From an uncultured Mycoplasmatota bacterium (GTDB lineage: Bacteria; Bacillota_I; Bacilli_A; RF39; UBA660), in the NCBI GenBank assembly GCA_947570175.1, contig CANOTJ010000007.1:1-63521 (forward strand): a stretch of DNA of 63,521 bases, given 5' to 3'. The first letter of the stretch is position 1. Each line of letters begins with the position of its first letter. The notes under the pieces were generated by a model. The model saw nothing but the letters and a program-made list of their open reading frames with translations, ran no database searches and had not been told where the DNA came from. This document shows, piece by piece, positions 8,036 through 16,716 of the stretch. The translations under genes and the position numbers were made by a program.

Positions 8036-9034
8036 ATGGCTAAAGAATTTAAATTTAAGGAAAATAAAATATATGAAAACGGACATAAACTTGAGATAAG
8101 ATTTGAAGGAATTGAAAAAGAGAATGTTGATTTAGACAAGGTTAATAATCTATTAAATAAATTTATAGTAGATCAAAGTCATCATAGAACTATGGTAAGA
8201 AATGTTGCTAATATAAGAGCAATCTTAAAAGGTTTTGAAGAAAAAATATTAGTTATTTCTCATAGTGATTCAAATGGTAGCAAAGAAATTGTTAAGTATG
8301 ACAATGGCAATTTATTTTTGTATGAATATAATATCAAAGGAAGTATAAGTGATGAGGATCAAATATCTATAAAATATAGTCCTAATAATAGTTTAGATTT
8401 TTCATTTGAAGATTTTGATGGAAATATTGTTGATTATCCAAATTTTAATGGTACTATTAAACGATTTACTGATATTGTAAATAAAATTTATCAATTAAAA
8501 CATGTTAGTGCTATTGAATTAGATCGAGACTCAAAAGTATTAATAGAAATATATAAATTATTTTATAATGAAAATCCAGATTTTAGTGATAAAACTATAA
8601 ATATTAAAATACAAACTATGATGTCAATATTAGTAGAATTTGGCATATCACTTGGGGATGATTATAGTTTTAGTCTTTGGGGAAAAGTTAAAATGCCAAT
8701 ATCTTTGTATTTAGAAGAGAAAGTTGATAGATTATTTCCATTAGGAGAAGTCGTTGACATTGATGAACCTATTGAATTAGCAAAAGAAGAAAAAAATACA
8801 ATAAGAATAGCTGGCGAATGTATAAGGGAATCAATTAGTGATAATTATAATAAAGAAGAAGCACTTATAACAATTAGTAAAATTATTTATGCTGGAAGAT
8901 ATAGTCTCTCTTCAGAAAGTAATATTAAAGAATTATCCGATTTTGCCAATCGTACACAACATGAAGTAGAATCAAGCATACAACTTGTAAAACGAATTGA
9001 AAAGAAAATTAGACAAACGGATTCACAACAATAA
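8036..9034 (+). CDS. Unrecognised 332-aa protein downstream of tRNA-His
   Basis: I do not recognise the family. The protein is soluble and charged, without membrane segments or cysteine motifs. The middle (about residues 100-150) is rich in acidic and aromatic residues, and the last 80 residues are predicted helical (IAGECIRESISDNYNKEEAL, then FANRTQHEVESSIQLVKRIEKK). AAAGGGAGG precedes the ATG, and a perfect 11-bp terminator follows. It stands alone between a tRNA and a decayed recombinase gene, a typical spot for horizontally acquired cargo, so a role in defence or stress is possible but not shown. Confidence 0.7.
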   Translation: MAKEFKFKENKIYENGHKLEIRFEGIEKENVDLDKVNNLLNKFIVDQSHHRTMVRNVANIRAILKGFEEKILVISHSDSNGSKEIVKYDNGNLFLYEYNIKGSISDEDQISIKYSPNNSLDFSFEDFDGNIVDYPNFNGTIKRFTDIVNKIYQLKHVSAIELDRDSKVLIEIYKLFYNENPDFSDKTINIKIQTMMSILVEFGISLGDDYSFSLWGKVKMPISLYLEEKVDRLFPLGEVVDIDEPIELAKEEKNTIRIAGECIRESISDNYNKEEALITISKIIYAGRYSLSSESNIKELSDFANRTQHEVESSIQLVKRIEKKIRQTDSQQ

Positions 9035-9067
9035 AAAATGCTAGAGAAATTTTTGCTAGCATTTTTC
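9033..9067 (+). terminator. Intrinsic terminator
   Basis: AAAAATGCTAG (9034-9044) pairs over 11 bases with CTAGCATTTTT (9056-9066), right at the stop of the 332-aa gene. Confidence 0.8.
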
Positions 9068-9243
9068 TATGCAACAATTATATTTTACTTTGAAATATGC
9101 TATTTTAAAGTCCTAATGATAAAGTTACATCTAACTTATCAATATGGACTTTTTCTTGTTTTAACTGTGTACCAATAGTGATATTGGGTATTTATTTTGT
9201 AAGCAAAATTGATAATATCTAATGTTTTAAAATAATACGGTAT

Positions 9244-9699
9244 ATGTGTTCCGTAAGAGTTAGTAAAGAAGATCAAGCCAAAGAGGGTTTTAGTTTACAA
9301 GAACAAGACAAAAGACTTCGTGCTATGTGTGAATATAAAAATTACGAAGTATATAAGGTTTATAAAGATGCAGGAATAAGTGCTAAAAATATGAATCGAC
9401 CTGCTTTTCAAGAAATGATTCAAGATATTAAAGATGGAAAGATAAACAAAATTGTTGTGTATAAACTTGATAGACTTACTCGCTCGATTCAAGACCTAGA
9501 AACTATTTGTAGGTTATTAGAAGAAAATCATTGTAGTTTAGAAAGTAAATGTGAAGAGTTAAATACGGAAACTTCAACAGGTGTCTTCTTTATGAGAATA
9601 ACTACTATACTTGCTCAACTTGAAATTGAAAGAACATCAGAAAGAACAAAGTTTGGTTTAACAGGTGCAATCAAAGAAGGACAGCCTCCATGTACATAA
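9244..9699 (+). pseudogene. Truncated serine recombinase (resolvase domain only)
   Basis: About 150 codons of a resolvase/invertase catalytic domain: VRVSKEDQAKEGFSLQEQ with the nucleophilic Ser, YKDAGISAKNMNRP, VVYKLDRLTR, and a TSTGVFFMRITTILAQLE helix. The expected first beta strand is damaged at the 5' end and no ribosome site is visible. The frame stops soon after IKEG, where full-length large serine recombinases continue into the recombinase and zinc-ribbon domains. It is therefore a remnant of an integrase and marks this segment as formerly mobile. Confidence 0.85.
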
Positions 9700-9922
9700 T
9701 AGCACCAACTTATTTTTAAACATTAAAAAAACAATTTTTACATTGTTCTTTAGAGATTCCAAAGGTTGTCCTTTGGCACAATATAAGTTGGCTTGCCCAA
9801 CTTAGTAGTGTGTTACTTATTTGGATTAAAATAAATTTTCTTGGGTATATCAATAGCTATTTCTATAAATTTTATGATACAATATATTCGAGTTTCAAAA
9901 TAATAGATAGGAATTGAAAAAT
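9700..9922. other. Noncoding stretch with inverted repeats
   Basis: No gene is evident. CCAACTTAT (9705-9713) and ATAAGTTGG (9783-9791) are inverted copies 69 bases apart, enclosing a smaller CAAAGG/CCTTTG hairpin. This could be a scar of the deletion that removed the recombinase C-terminus or a small miniature element. Confidence 0.4.
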
Positions 9923-10129
9923 ATGAATGAAGAAAAAAATAGAGAAAGAATGCAGATTTTAAGTCATGATATACAAAAAATGGGAAAAATAAAAAAGATT
10001 GAAAGTAAAATGTTTGACTATTATGGGTATAATGACTATTTAAAAAAATATGTGAATACAATATACGATCTGTTTTGCAAAATTATTATAATGAAGAAAT
10101 TAATGATAAATATGATAATAAACCAATAG
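9923..10129 (+). CDS. Small uncharacterised ORF, possibly a remnant
   Basis: A 68-codon lysine-rich frame starting MNEEKNRERM with AGGAATTGAAA upstream. No domain is recognisable. It runs over the start of the DUF1016-like remnant in another frame, so it is either a decayed fragment or chance coding. Confidence 0.25.
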   Translation: MNEEKNRERMQILSHDIQKMGKIKKIESKMFDYYGYNDYLKKYVNTIYDLFCKIIIMKKLMINMIINQ

Positions 10130-10281
10130 GAATTATTCTTTGTAAAAGTAAAAAAGAAGTGGCTATGGAATATGCTTTAGGTGGATTAGAAAACAATGTA
10201 TTCGCTTCAACTTATACTTATTATATTCCAAATAAAGAAGAATTAATAAATGAAGTTGAAAAAGTTTTAAATAAAAATTAA
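10036..10281 (+). pseudogene. C-terminal remnant of a DUF1016 (YhcG-type PD-(D/E)XK) nuclease
   Basis: The frame ends with KPIGIILCKSKKEVAMEYAL and then ASTYTYYIPNKEELINEVEK. These are the conserved end of DUF1016/YhcG-family proteins, which have a PD-(D/E)XK nuclease fold and often accompany restriction loci. The normal protein is about 330-380 aa; only about 75 codons remain, with no ATG or ribosome site at the 5' edge. It shows that a defence-type gene once stood here. Confidence 0.7.
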
Positions 10282-10296
10282 TGATAGGAGAATTTT

Positions 10297-10860
10297 ATGA
10301 ATAGTAAATTAGAATTTAAAAAAGTAACTGATAATAAAGATTTAGTGTCAAAGTCTACTTATGCATGCATTGGTAATTTATTTTCAGAAGAAGAAAAAGA
10401 TAATATATTAGTTGCTGAAATAAATCCAGAGTATATGGATGGCATTAAGTTATGTGAACATTATAATATTGATATAAAAACTGGAGTAAATTGTTTAATT
10501 TGTGAATGTAAAAGAAGTGAAAATAAGAGTTATGTTGCTCTTCTTGTACCAACAGGATTTAAATATAATATGTCATCTACAGTAAGAAAATATACTAATT
10601 CAAGAATGGTCTCTGTTGCACCACTTGAATATGTATTAGAACAAACAAAAATGGAATATGGTAGTATAAATCCTATTGGATTGCCTCAAGAATGGAATAT
10701 TTTTATTGATCCTAAAGTAATGGAAGTAGATAGAATTATATGTGGAAGTGGCTTACAAAAGTCAAAACTTTCATTACCAAGTAAATATTTATTAAAGTTA
10801 AATAATGCAGAAATTTTAGAAAATTTAGTAAAGGAGGAAAATAAGCGAAAAGTGCTTTAG
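10297..10860 (+). CDS. YbaK/EbsC-family aminoacyl-tRNA deacylase-like protein
   Basis: A 187-aa protein. The C-terminal half has the YbaK fold signature SINPIGLPQEWNIFIDPKVM, then IICGSGLQKSKLSLPSKYLL. Members such as YbaK and ProXp-ala hydrolyse misacylated tRNAs in trans. ATAGGAG lies before the ATG. The last 16 bases overlap a broken pepD frame, consistent with an ancestral deacylase-pepD operon. It appears intact although both neighbours are remnants. Confidence 0.75.
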   Translation: MNSKLEFKKVTDNKDLVSKSTYACIGNLFSEEEKDNILVAEINPEYMDGIKLCEHYNIDIKTGVNCLICECKRSENKSYVALLVPTGFKYNMSSTVRKYTNSRMVSVAPLEYVLEQTKMEYGSINPIGLPQEWNIFIDPKVMEVDRIICGSGLQKSKLSLPSKYLLKLNNAEILENLVKEENKRKVL

Positions 10861-11282
10861 AATATTTTGAAGAAATTATGCGTATTCCAAGAGAATCAGG
10901 AAAAGAAGATAAAATAGCAAAATATTGAATAAATTATGCTAAAGAAAACAATATTGAATATAACTTAGGAAAATATAATACATTATTTTTAAAGAAAAAT
11001 AATAATTCCAATAAAACTATTATTTTACAAGCACATTCAGATATGGTTTATGTATCAACAGATGATTATTATTTATGGATAAGGTGTGATAAAAATAAAA
11101 GAACACAAATGTATGTAAATCAAGAATGTGTTGATTGGTTAAAAGAAGTTTATTTTAACAAAGAAGAAGGAGTTAGATGGTTAAAGGAAAATTATTTTAA
11201 AAGGGATTATTTAAAAGAATTAGAAGAATATAAATGGGGATTAGAAATTAGAAAAAATAACGTGAAAGTCAAGACACACTAA
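10845..11282 (+). pseudogene. Broken PepD-type (M20C) aminoacyl-histidine dipeptidase fragment
   Basis: Codons from 10845 read AKSALEYFEEIMRIPRESGK and later TIILQAHSDMV, the N-terminus and first metal-ligand motif of PepD dipeptidases (about 480 aa). There is no start codon, and a TGA at 10926-10928 interrupts where a Leu is usual. After DMV (about 11049) similarity ends and the same frame continues into 75 unrelated residues rich in Lys and Trp (from YVSTDDYYLWIRC). So this is a start-less, stop-containing fragment fused to foreign sequence. The 11043-11282 part could be a separate small ORF. Confidence 0.7.
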
Positions 11283-11335
11283 GGTTTATTTGGTATAATA
11301 TTTATAGTTAAAACTTAATGAAATGAGGTGTTATT

Positions 11336-12232
11336 GTGACTATTGAAAATATACAAAAAGTATTGTTAGAATGCTATTCAAAAGATTTATGTTATCCCAA
11401 AATTCAAGATGATTGGAATGACAATAATAAATGCTTTGGTATGTGTGCAATAACATCTCTAATCATTAATGATTATTTTGGTGGAGATATTTGTAAGATT
11501 CATGTGGATGGAATTAGTCACTATTTTAACTTGATAGATAATAAGATTATAGATCTAACCTCAAGTCAGTTTAATCATAATATAGATTATAAGGACTATC
11601 AAATTATAGATAAACAAAAATTAACTGATGACACAAAGAATAGATATAACATATTAAAAGTAAGATTAATAAAAGAATTATTAAAACAGGTTGATGAAAA
11701 AGTATATTCTTGTAAATCTTGTAATCAATTAGTTGATAAATTTCCTAATGACGCTACAGTATTTCTTGGAAAAGATAATGACATAGTTTTAGTTGGAGAA
11801 GCCCCTGCTAATAATGGCTGGAGAAAAAGTCATAAATTATGGTGTGATATAAATGGCAAAGTATTGCCTAGCGGAGTTGTATTACAAAAATTATTTGATA
11901 TTATTGATAGAGATATCTTTGAAACTACATTTTTAGAATCAGTTAAATGTTATCCTTTGATGCGAAAAAACTTAAAAACTTGTTCTAGTAATTGTAAGAA
12001 TATAATGTTAGAACAATTAAGAATATTGAATCCCAAATTGATTATTACTTTAGGAGAATTTCCAACAAGAAATTTACTTAATTTTAAGTTTCATAAATTT
12101 GCTGATGTAGTTGGTAACATATATGAAGTTAATGGATATAAAATATTACCTATTTATCACCCTAGTCCTATCTCTCCAAAAAGTTATAAAGGCAATGTTC
12201 CTATATTTGAAAAATTAAGAAAATCATTATAA
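11336..12232 (+). CDS. YunG-like domain fused to a uracil-DNA-glycosylase-fold domain
   Basis: A 298-aa protein starting at GTG 11336 behind GAGGTG. Residues 1-95 resemble YunG-type proteins: WNDNNKCFGMCAITSLIINDYFGG, then GISHYFNLIDNKIIDLT. Residues 110-298 look like a family 4/5-style uracil-DNA glycosylase: SCKSCNQLV, VLVGEAPANNGWRKS, KCYPL, CKNIMLEQLRILNPKLIITLG and the C-terminal IYHPSPISP. Cys residues in the C-terminal half could bind an Fe-S cluster. It may act in base excision repair or in sensing uracil-containing foreign DNA. The two-domain reading is by motif only. Confidence 0.65.
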   Translation: MTIENIQKVLLECYSKDLCYPKIQDDWNDNNKCFGMCAITSLIINDYFGGDICKIHVDGISHYFNLIDNKIIDLTSSQFNHNIDYKDYQIIDKQKLTDDTKNRYNILKVRLIKELLKQVDEKVYSCKSCNQLVDKFPNDATVFLGKDNDIVLVGEAPANNGWRKSHKLWCDINGKVLPSGVVLQKLFDIIDRDIFETTFLESVKCYPLMRKNLKTCSSNCKNIMLEQLRILNPKLIITLGEFPTRNLLNFKFHKFADVVGNIYEVNGYKILPIYHPSPISPKSYKGNVPIFEKLRKSL

Positions 12233-12456
12233 AGTATTTACAACAAGAAGAATTGAAAAATGAAAATTTCAATAACTAAAAATAGTTAACTTCATAAAGA
12301 TGGATAAAAAAATTTTTATATGCTATTATTTTATAAGGCAAATTTATATTTTTATCTTTATATTATGAACAGAAAAAGAACTATATTAAAAATTACTATT
12401 TTTTAAAAAAATATGATAAGAATTATTTACTATAATCTTAAAGGAGGTCGATGTAT
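12233..12456. other. AT-rich intergenic stretch
   Basis: No gene or convincing structure is seen. It carries the promoter of the following Nudix gene and marks the right edge of the accessory segment that begins after tRNA-His. Confidence 0.4.
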
Positions 12457-12918
12457 ATGAAAGAACGAGTTTCTCACTTAAATGCTACAGCTTGTTATTT
12501 AAAGGAAGAAGATTCAGTATTAATGATAAAATTTTCTAAAAAGTGGGGACGAGTTTATGCTCCTCCTGGAGGAAAATTTGAATCGGGGGAAGCTCCATTG
12601 GATTGCATAATGAGAGAATTTACAGAAGAAACAGGATTGACCTTAATAAATCCGCGACTTCAAGGGATCTCTTATTGGAAGGATTCTGCCGAAGGAATTA
12701 TATTTATATATACAGCAGAAAAATATCGAGGAGAATTAAATAAAATTTATTCAGAGGGAGAATTAGAATGGATAAAAATAGATGATTTACCATCTATTAA
12801 ACAATTTTCCCAGAACGAGAAATTTACTCCATATTTATTTAAAGAGGAACGATTTGAGGGAAAATTCTTACTGAATGATTCCTGTGAAGTACTAAAGTTT
12901 GAAATAAGAAAAATGTAG
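12457..12918 (+). CDS. MutT-like Nudix hydrolase
   Basis: A 153-aa Nudix protein with a full box: GGKFESGEAPLDCIMREF followed by TEETGL. The overall form resembles 8-oxo-dGTP diphosphatases of the MutT/YtkD type, with an early hydrophobic strand (TACYLKEEDSVLMIKF) and WGRVYAPPGGK. AAAGGAGG at 12440-12447 is correctly spaced for the ATG at 12457, not for the in-frame ATG at 12451. It would sanitise oxidised nucleotides, although the substrate is inferred. Confidence 0.85.
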   Translation: MKERVSHLNATACYLKEEDSVLMIKFSKKWGRVYAPPGGKFESGEAPLDCIMREFTEETGLTLINPRLQGISYWKDSAEGIIFIYTAEKYRGELNKIYSEGELEWIKIDDLPSIKQFSQNEKFTPYLFKEERFEGKFLLNDSCEVLKFEIRKM

Positions 12919-12996
12919 TAAATATAATGAATAATAAAATTTGTGTACTAAAAACATTTATATGATAAATAATATTGGAATAGAGGAGATTTTATA

Positions 12997-13239
12997 ATGA
13001 ATAGTTTAGAGGAAAGTATCCTTGGTGGATTGAAATATGGGTTAAAGGAAATCGTTCCAGGAAATACCGAGGCAATATTAACTGCAAATATTTTAAATGC
13101 CATTGACTTAGATGATAGATTTCAATTAGGAATCTTTAGTAATGCAGAAAAAAAAGCAATCATTACTGCCGAAAAGGAAAAATATTTACAACATAATCCC
13201 TATATTAAAAGAAAGATTAAAGAGGAAAACAAAAGATAA
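12997..13239 (+). CDS. Small uncharacterised protein, 80 aa
   Basis: A soluble 80-aa protein with an amphipathic N-terminal half (ESILGGLKYGLKEIVPGNTE) and a lysine-rich tail. GAGGAG precedes the ATG. I do not recognise the family. It stands alone between the Nudix gene and a convergent DnaJ-like gene. Confidence 0.55.
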   Translation: MNSLEESILGGLKYGLKEIVPGNTEAILTANILNAIDLDDRFQLGIFSNAEKKAIITAEKEKYLQHNPYIKRKIKEENKR

Positions 13240-13286
13240 ATTGTTTTTTTAATATTGTAAAAAATGAAGATAGGGAGATAATAGAA

Positions 13287-13991
13287 CTATTTCATTAGAA
13301 TAAAAACAAAAATTTTATCTTCTATCTTTTGGAGTAAAACATATAGATTAACAGATTTGTTAATAATTAAATTTTTAATGATTTCAATAATTATAGCAAA
13401 AAACAGGAACATTAAAAATTTTTCTACATTGGGAGGAAGAAATGAAATATAGTTTATACTTTGTACATCATTTGTGAAAATTAAAGATAGAATTGCTATG
13501 AATAGTAAAATTCCTGTTAAGTAATTGATAAAACTTTCTAAAAAAATGAATAGATAGGTAAAACAAAGAATTAAAAGTTTTATAATGGCAAAGAAAGAAT
13601 AATTAATAGCAACAAACAAACATTTTATTATTTTTATCCATTTAGAATCTAATCCACTTTTTAAATAATCTTTTAAGTATTGCCATCTTGTTATATAGGA
13701 TTCTGAATATGTTTCTTTATATTCTTCGGCTTTTTTACTATAAGTTTCACTTTTATCTTTCGCAGTTTGTTTAGAATGTTTAATCTCATCTAATAAAGCA
13801 TCATACTTTTTTCTTTTTTCCCTACTTAGAAGAGTATCTTTTGCTTCGTTTAAACTAATAATGGTTTGATTAGCATTCTCCTCTTTATTAATATCTGGAT
13901 GATATTTTTTTGCCATTTTTCGATAAGCTTGTTTTATCTCTTGCTCAGTAGCATCTCTTTTAATCCCTAATAATTCATAAAAATCAATCAT
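13287..13991 (-). CDS. Membrane-bound J-domain protein
   Basis: A 234-aa protein with a J domain at residues 1-65 (DFYELLGIKRDATEQEIKQA, with the essential HPD in KYHPDI), a charged linker with coiled-coil character, and three or four hydrophobic helices in the last 130 residues. It lacks the Gly/Phe and zinc-finger parts of DnaJ. It probably brings DnaK to membrane clients. The ATG at 13991 has GGGGGA upstream; a start at 14006 would overlap that site. Confidence 0.85.
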   Translation of the reverse strand: MIDFYELLGIKRDATEQEIKQAYRKMAKKYHPDINKEENANQTIISLNEAKDTLLSREKRKKYDALLDEIKHSKQTAKDKSETYSKKAEEYKETYSESYITRWQYLKDYLKSGLDSKWIKIIKCLFVAINYSFFAIIKLLILCFTYLFIFLESFINYLTGILLFIAILSLIFTNDVQSINYISFLPPNVEKFLMFLFFAIIIEIIKNLIINKSVNLYVLLQKIEDKIFVFILMK

Positions 13992-14156
13992 AATTGTTTC
14001 CCCCATTATAAATCAAATTTGCAAGGATATGTTTTAATTGTATCATGAATTATCTATAGATGACAAATAAGTATAGGGTGAATAATATCTATTTGACTTT
14101 ATGAGTACTATTTAGTATAATCAATATTCATTGATGAAAAAGAAAAGGGGAAGAAC

Positions 14157-14870
14157 ATGACATATGATATATTTTTAATTCGAATAGGAATAAGTTTTTT
14201 ATTAAGTTTTTGTATTGGTTTAGAAAGACAATGGAGAAGACGTGCAATTGGCCTTAGGACAAATGTGTTAGTTAGTATTGGAGCTTTTCTATTTGTTAGT
14301 TTTTCCATTCAAATTCCATCTTCAGACATGACAAGAATTGCAGCTCAAGTCGTTTCTGGAATTGGTTTTTTAGGAGCGGGAATTATTTTAAAAGATGGAA
14401 GTAATATCAAGGGACTAAATACTGCTGCAACATTATGGTGTAATGCGGCGATTGGAACTCTATGTGCAGCGGGTCTTTTAATAGAAGCGATTATAGGCTC
14501 TTTATTAATTTTATTTGCTAATATTATATTAAGATACATTACTCAGAAATTAAATATGATCAACCTAAAAAACAAAAAATACGATCACTATAGTTTAAAA
14601 GTAGTTTGTGAGGATGAAAAAGAAATTGTCATTCGTACACTAATTAGTCAAAGTATACATAAGGAACATTTAATTTTAACTAATGTTGAAAGTTCTGAAG
14701 TAGAAGGTGGAAAAACTAGAATATATGCTAATTTTAAAGTCGCTATAGATAAATCTAATTTGATAGAAAAATTAGTAAATAGAATCGTGATGGAACCAGG
14801 CATTATCTCCTCTGGTTGGAAAAAAGAAGAGGATCATAAACATAATGAATTAGATGATGATGAAATATAA
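14157..14870 (+). CDS. MgtC/SapB-family membrane protein
   Basis: A 237-aa protein. The N-terminal two thirds is the MgtC membrane domain, with four or five helices and conserved RIGISFLLSFCIGLERQWRR, LRTNVLVSIGAF and IGFLGAGIILKDG. A C-terminal ACT-like soluble part follows (residues 145-225). MgtC proteins are tied to growth at low magnesium and modulation of ATP synthase or phosphate uptake in some pathogens; the role in Firmicutes is unclear. The ribosome site AAAAGGGGAAG is strong. It is a single-gene unit. Confidence 0.88.
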   Translation: MTYDIFLIRIGISFLLSFCIGLERQWRRRAIGLRTNVLVSIGAFLFVSFSIQIPSSDMTRIAAQVVSGIGFLGAGIILKDGSNIKGLNTAATLWCNAAIGTLCAAGLLIEAIIGSLLILFANIILRYITQKLNMINLKNKKYDHYSLKVVCEDEKEIVIRTLISQSIHKEHLILTNVESSEVEGGKTRIYANFKVAIDKSNLIEKLVNRIVMEPGIISSGWKKEEDHKHNELDDDEI

Positions 14871-14961
14871 AATAGGAAATTTTACTAATAAATTTTACTT
14901 TTTATGCATATAATAATAGTATCAAATTACATAAATTAGAAGAGTTCTAATCTGTGTTAAT

Positions 14962-14990
14962 TTGACTTTGTTTTGTCGGTATGGTATGAT
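14962..14990 (+). promoter_or_regulatory. Promoter of the glucosaminidase-like gene
   Basis: TTGACT (14962-14967) and TATGAT (14985-14990) are 17 bases apart, 36 bases before the GTG start. Confidence 0.65.
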
Positions 14991-15025
14991 ATGTAAGCTT
15001 CGTGAAAAAACAAAGGAGTGAAAAA

Positions 15026-15649
15026 GTGAAAGCAGATCGGAGAGTTGTCTATATATCTCTAGGAGCAGTTTTACTTACAATAATATCATTGTTTATATTC
15101 AAAAGTGTTCAACTAAAAGAAGAAAAGCAAATTGTTAGAAAACAAGAATACACAACCGAAAAAAGTATTCCCAAGAAAAATGTAGAAATTGTTCTAAAAA
15201 ATAAGGAACAGGAAAAACAAGCGGAGAATAATATTGTGTATGATGGAATGACAATGGAAGAATTAACAGATAAATTGAATAGATCATTAAAATCGAGCTT
15301 ATCAGCAACAGGAAATTTATTTGCTACAAAAGCTTTAGAACTCGGTTTAGATCCGTATTTATCGATTGCTATTGTTCTACATGAAACAGGATGTACATGG
15401 GATTGTAGTACATTAGTCAAACAATGTAATAATGTAGGAGGAATAAAAGGTTATCCAACCTGTGGAAATGGCTCTTATAAATATTTTCCAACTTTAGAAG
15501 AGGGAATTAATGGATATATGGACAATTTGTATAATAACTATGTTGCTCTTGGATTAACAACTCCAGAGTTAATTAATCCAAAGTATGCCTCAAGCAGAAC
15601 ATGGGCAACACAAGTAAACAGATATATAGACAAAATAAAAGCAAGTTAA
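15026..15649 (+). CDS. Membrane-anchored glucosaminidase/lysozyme-like cell-wall hydrolase
   Basis: A 207-aa protein with one N-terminal membrane helix (VVYISLGAVLLTIISLFIF), a charged linker, and a C-terminal lysozyme-fold glucosaminidase-like domain (YLSIAIVLHETGCTWDCS, CNNVGGIKGYPTCGNG, FPTLEEGINGYMDNLYNNY). The Glu in LHETG is the likely catalytic acid. It would cleave peptidoglycan glycan strands on the outer membrane face. AAAGGAG (15014-15020) fits the GTG at 15026; an earlier GTG at 15002 lacks a site. Confidence 0.75.
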   Translation: MKADRRVVYISLGAVLLTIISLFIFKSVQLKEEKQIVRKQEYTTEKSIPKKNVEIVLKNKEQEKQAENNIVYDGMTMEELTDKLNRSLKSSLSATGNLFATKALELGLDPYLSIAIVLHETGCTWDCSTLVKQCNNVGGIKGYPTCGNGSYKYFPTLEEGINGYMDNLYNNYVALGLTTPELINPKYASSRTWATQVNRYIDKIKAS

Positions 15650-15663
15650 ACCTTGCTTTTATT
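15634..15663. terminator. Bidirectional terminator shared by convergent genes
   Basis: A perfect 12-bp stem, AATAAAAGCAAG (15634-15645) with CTTGCTTTTATT (15652-15663), spans the overlapping ends of the glucosaminidase-like gene and gpsA. Confidence 0.85.
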
Positions 15664-16617
15664 GTGAATAAAATTTAGCAAAATATTTGGCTCTTTTTTA
15701 TTATAGACAATATTATAAATTAGTGAGAGAATCTGACTAGACTTCTGATTTATTAATGAATAAATTCCGTTTAAAGCAGTTAGGCCTTCTATCAAGTTAT
15801 TATTTTTAAAGATTTCAATATCATCTGTATCTGCGTTTTCGCCAATCAATTTTCCATAACTAAAATTTCTGCTTTTTTGGCTCCCACAGGTAAGGATTAA
15901 ATCTCCAATTCCACAATATAAAAGGGCAGTATTCTCCTGTCCACCTAAGGAGCAAATAATCTGTTTGACTTCTTCTATACATTTCGTTAAATACGCAGCC
16001 TTGGTAGAATCTAAACAATTTAGTCCCGCTAATATTCCTGATCCAATTGCAAAGATATTTTTAATAATTCCACAGATTTGGACACCTTGAGTGTCACTTG
16101 TTATATCAAAGCAAAGATTCTGATTGGAAAGATATTCTTCTATTTGCTTGCAACAAGAAATATTCTTAGAAGCTAAGGTTAGACCAATCGGATGATCTTC
16201 AATCAAATCAATCGCAAAAGAAGGACCAGAAAGAATAACAATATCATTTTTTAAATACTTTTCAACAATTGCATTTAGTAACTGATTGTTAGAAGTAATT
16301 CCTTTTGATGCAATACAAATGATTTGATTTTCATTTATGTATTGTTGCATACTCCCACATACTTCTTCGTAACTATTACTAGGAATTGCTAAAATAATAA
16401 GATCCTTATTTTGAATACATTTTTTTAAATCCATAGTAATCATAATCTCTTTTGGAATGATAGTATTTGGTAAAGCCTTAATATTTTTATGAGACTCTTT
16501 TAACATATTATATTCATCATCAAACTTTGTCCACATGGTTACTTTATTGTTATTTTTAATAGCATGAATTGCAAGAGCAATTCCATAGGCCCCTGTTCCA
16601 ATAATTCCAATATTCAT
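15646..16617 (-). CDS. gpsA: NAD(P)+-dependent glycerol-3-phosphate dehydrogenase
   Basis: At 323 aa this is the family length. It has the N-terminal Rossmann GIIGTGAYGIALA, then ICIASKGI, LSGPSFAIDL, and the C-terminal domain with GILAGLNCLDSTKAAYLTKC and GIGDLILTCGSQKSRNFSYG. It makes sn-glycerol-3-phosphate from dihydroxyacetone phosphate for phospholipids. The usual second glycine-rich Trp is a Tyr here (AYG), within family variation. It overlaps the previous gene's stop by four bases and is divergent from the TtcA-like gene. Confidence 0.93.
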   Translation of the reverse strand: MNIGIIGTGAYGIALAIHAIKNNNKVTMWTKFDDEYNMLKESHKNIKALPNTIIPKEIMITMDLKKCIQNKDLIILAIPSNSYEEVCGSMQQYINENQIICIASKGITSNNQLLNAIVEKYLKNDIVILSGPSFAIDLIEDHPIGLTLASKNISCCKQIEEYLSNQNLCFDITSDTQGVQICGIIKNIFAIGSGILAGLNCLDSTKAAYLTKCIEEVKQIICSLGGQENTALLYCGIGDLILTCGSQKSRNFSYGKLIGENADTDDIEIFKNNNLIEGLTALNGIYSLINQKSSQILSLIYNIVYNKKEPNILLNFIHNKSKV

Positions 16618-16716
16618 AAAAACACCTCAAATTTCGTTACTTTAAAAGTATAACATATATTTCATTCAAGACCAAGCTATGATATACTATTCATAGTAAT
16701 TAAAAAGGTGATTTAT

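Noticed and set aside
10926..10928. In-frame TGA in the pepD-like frame as a sign of the Mycoplasma code (TGA = Trp)
   Set aside because: TGG is used for Trp throughout, TGA ends several intact genes, and the only tRNA-Trp seen has anticodon CCA. The residue expected here is Leu, so this is a nonsense mutation.
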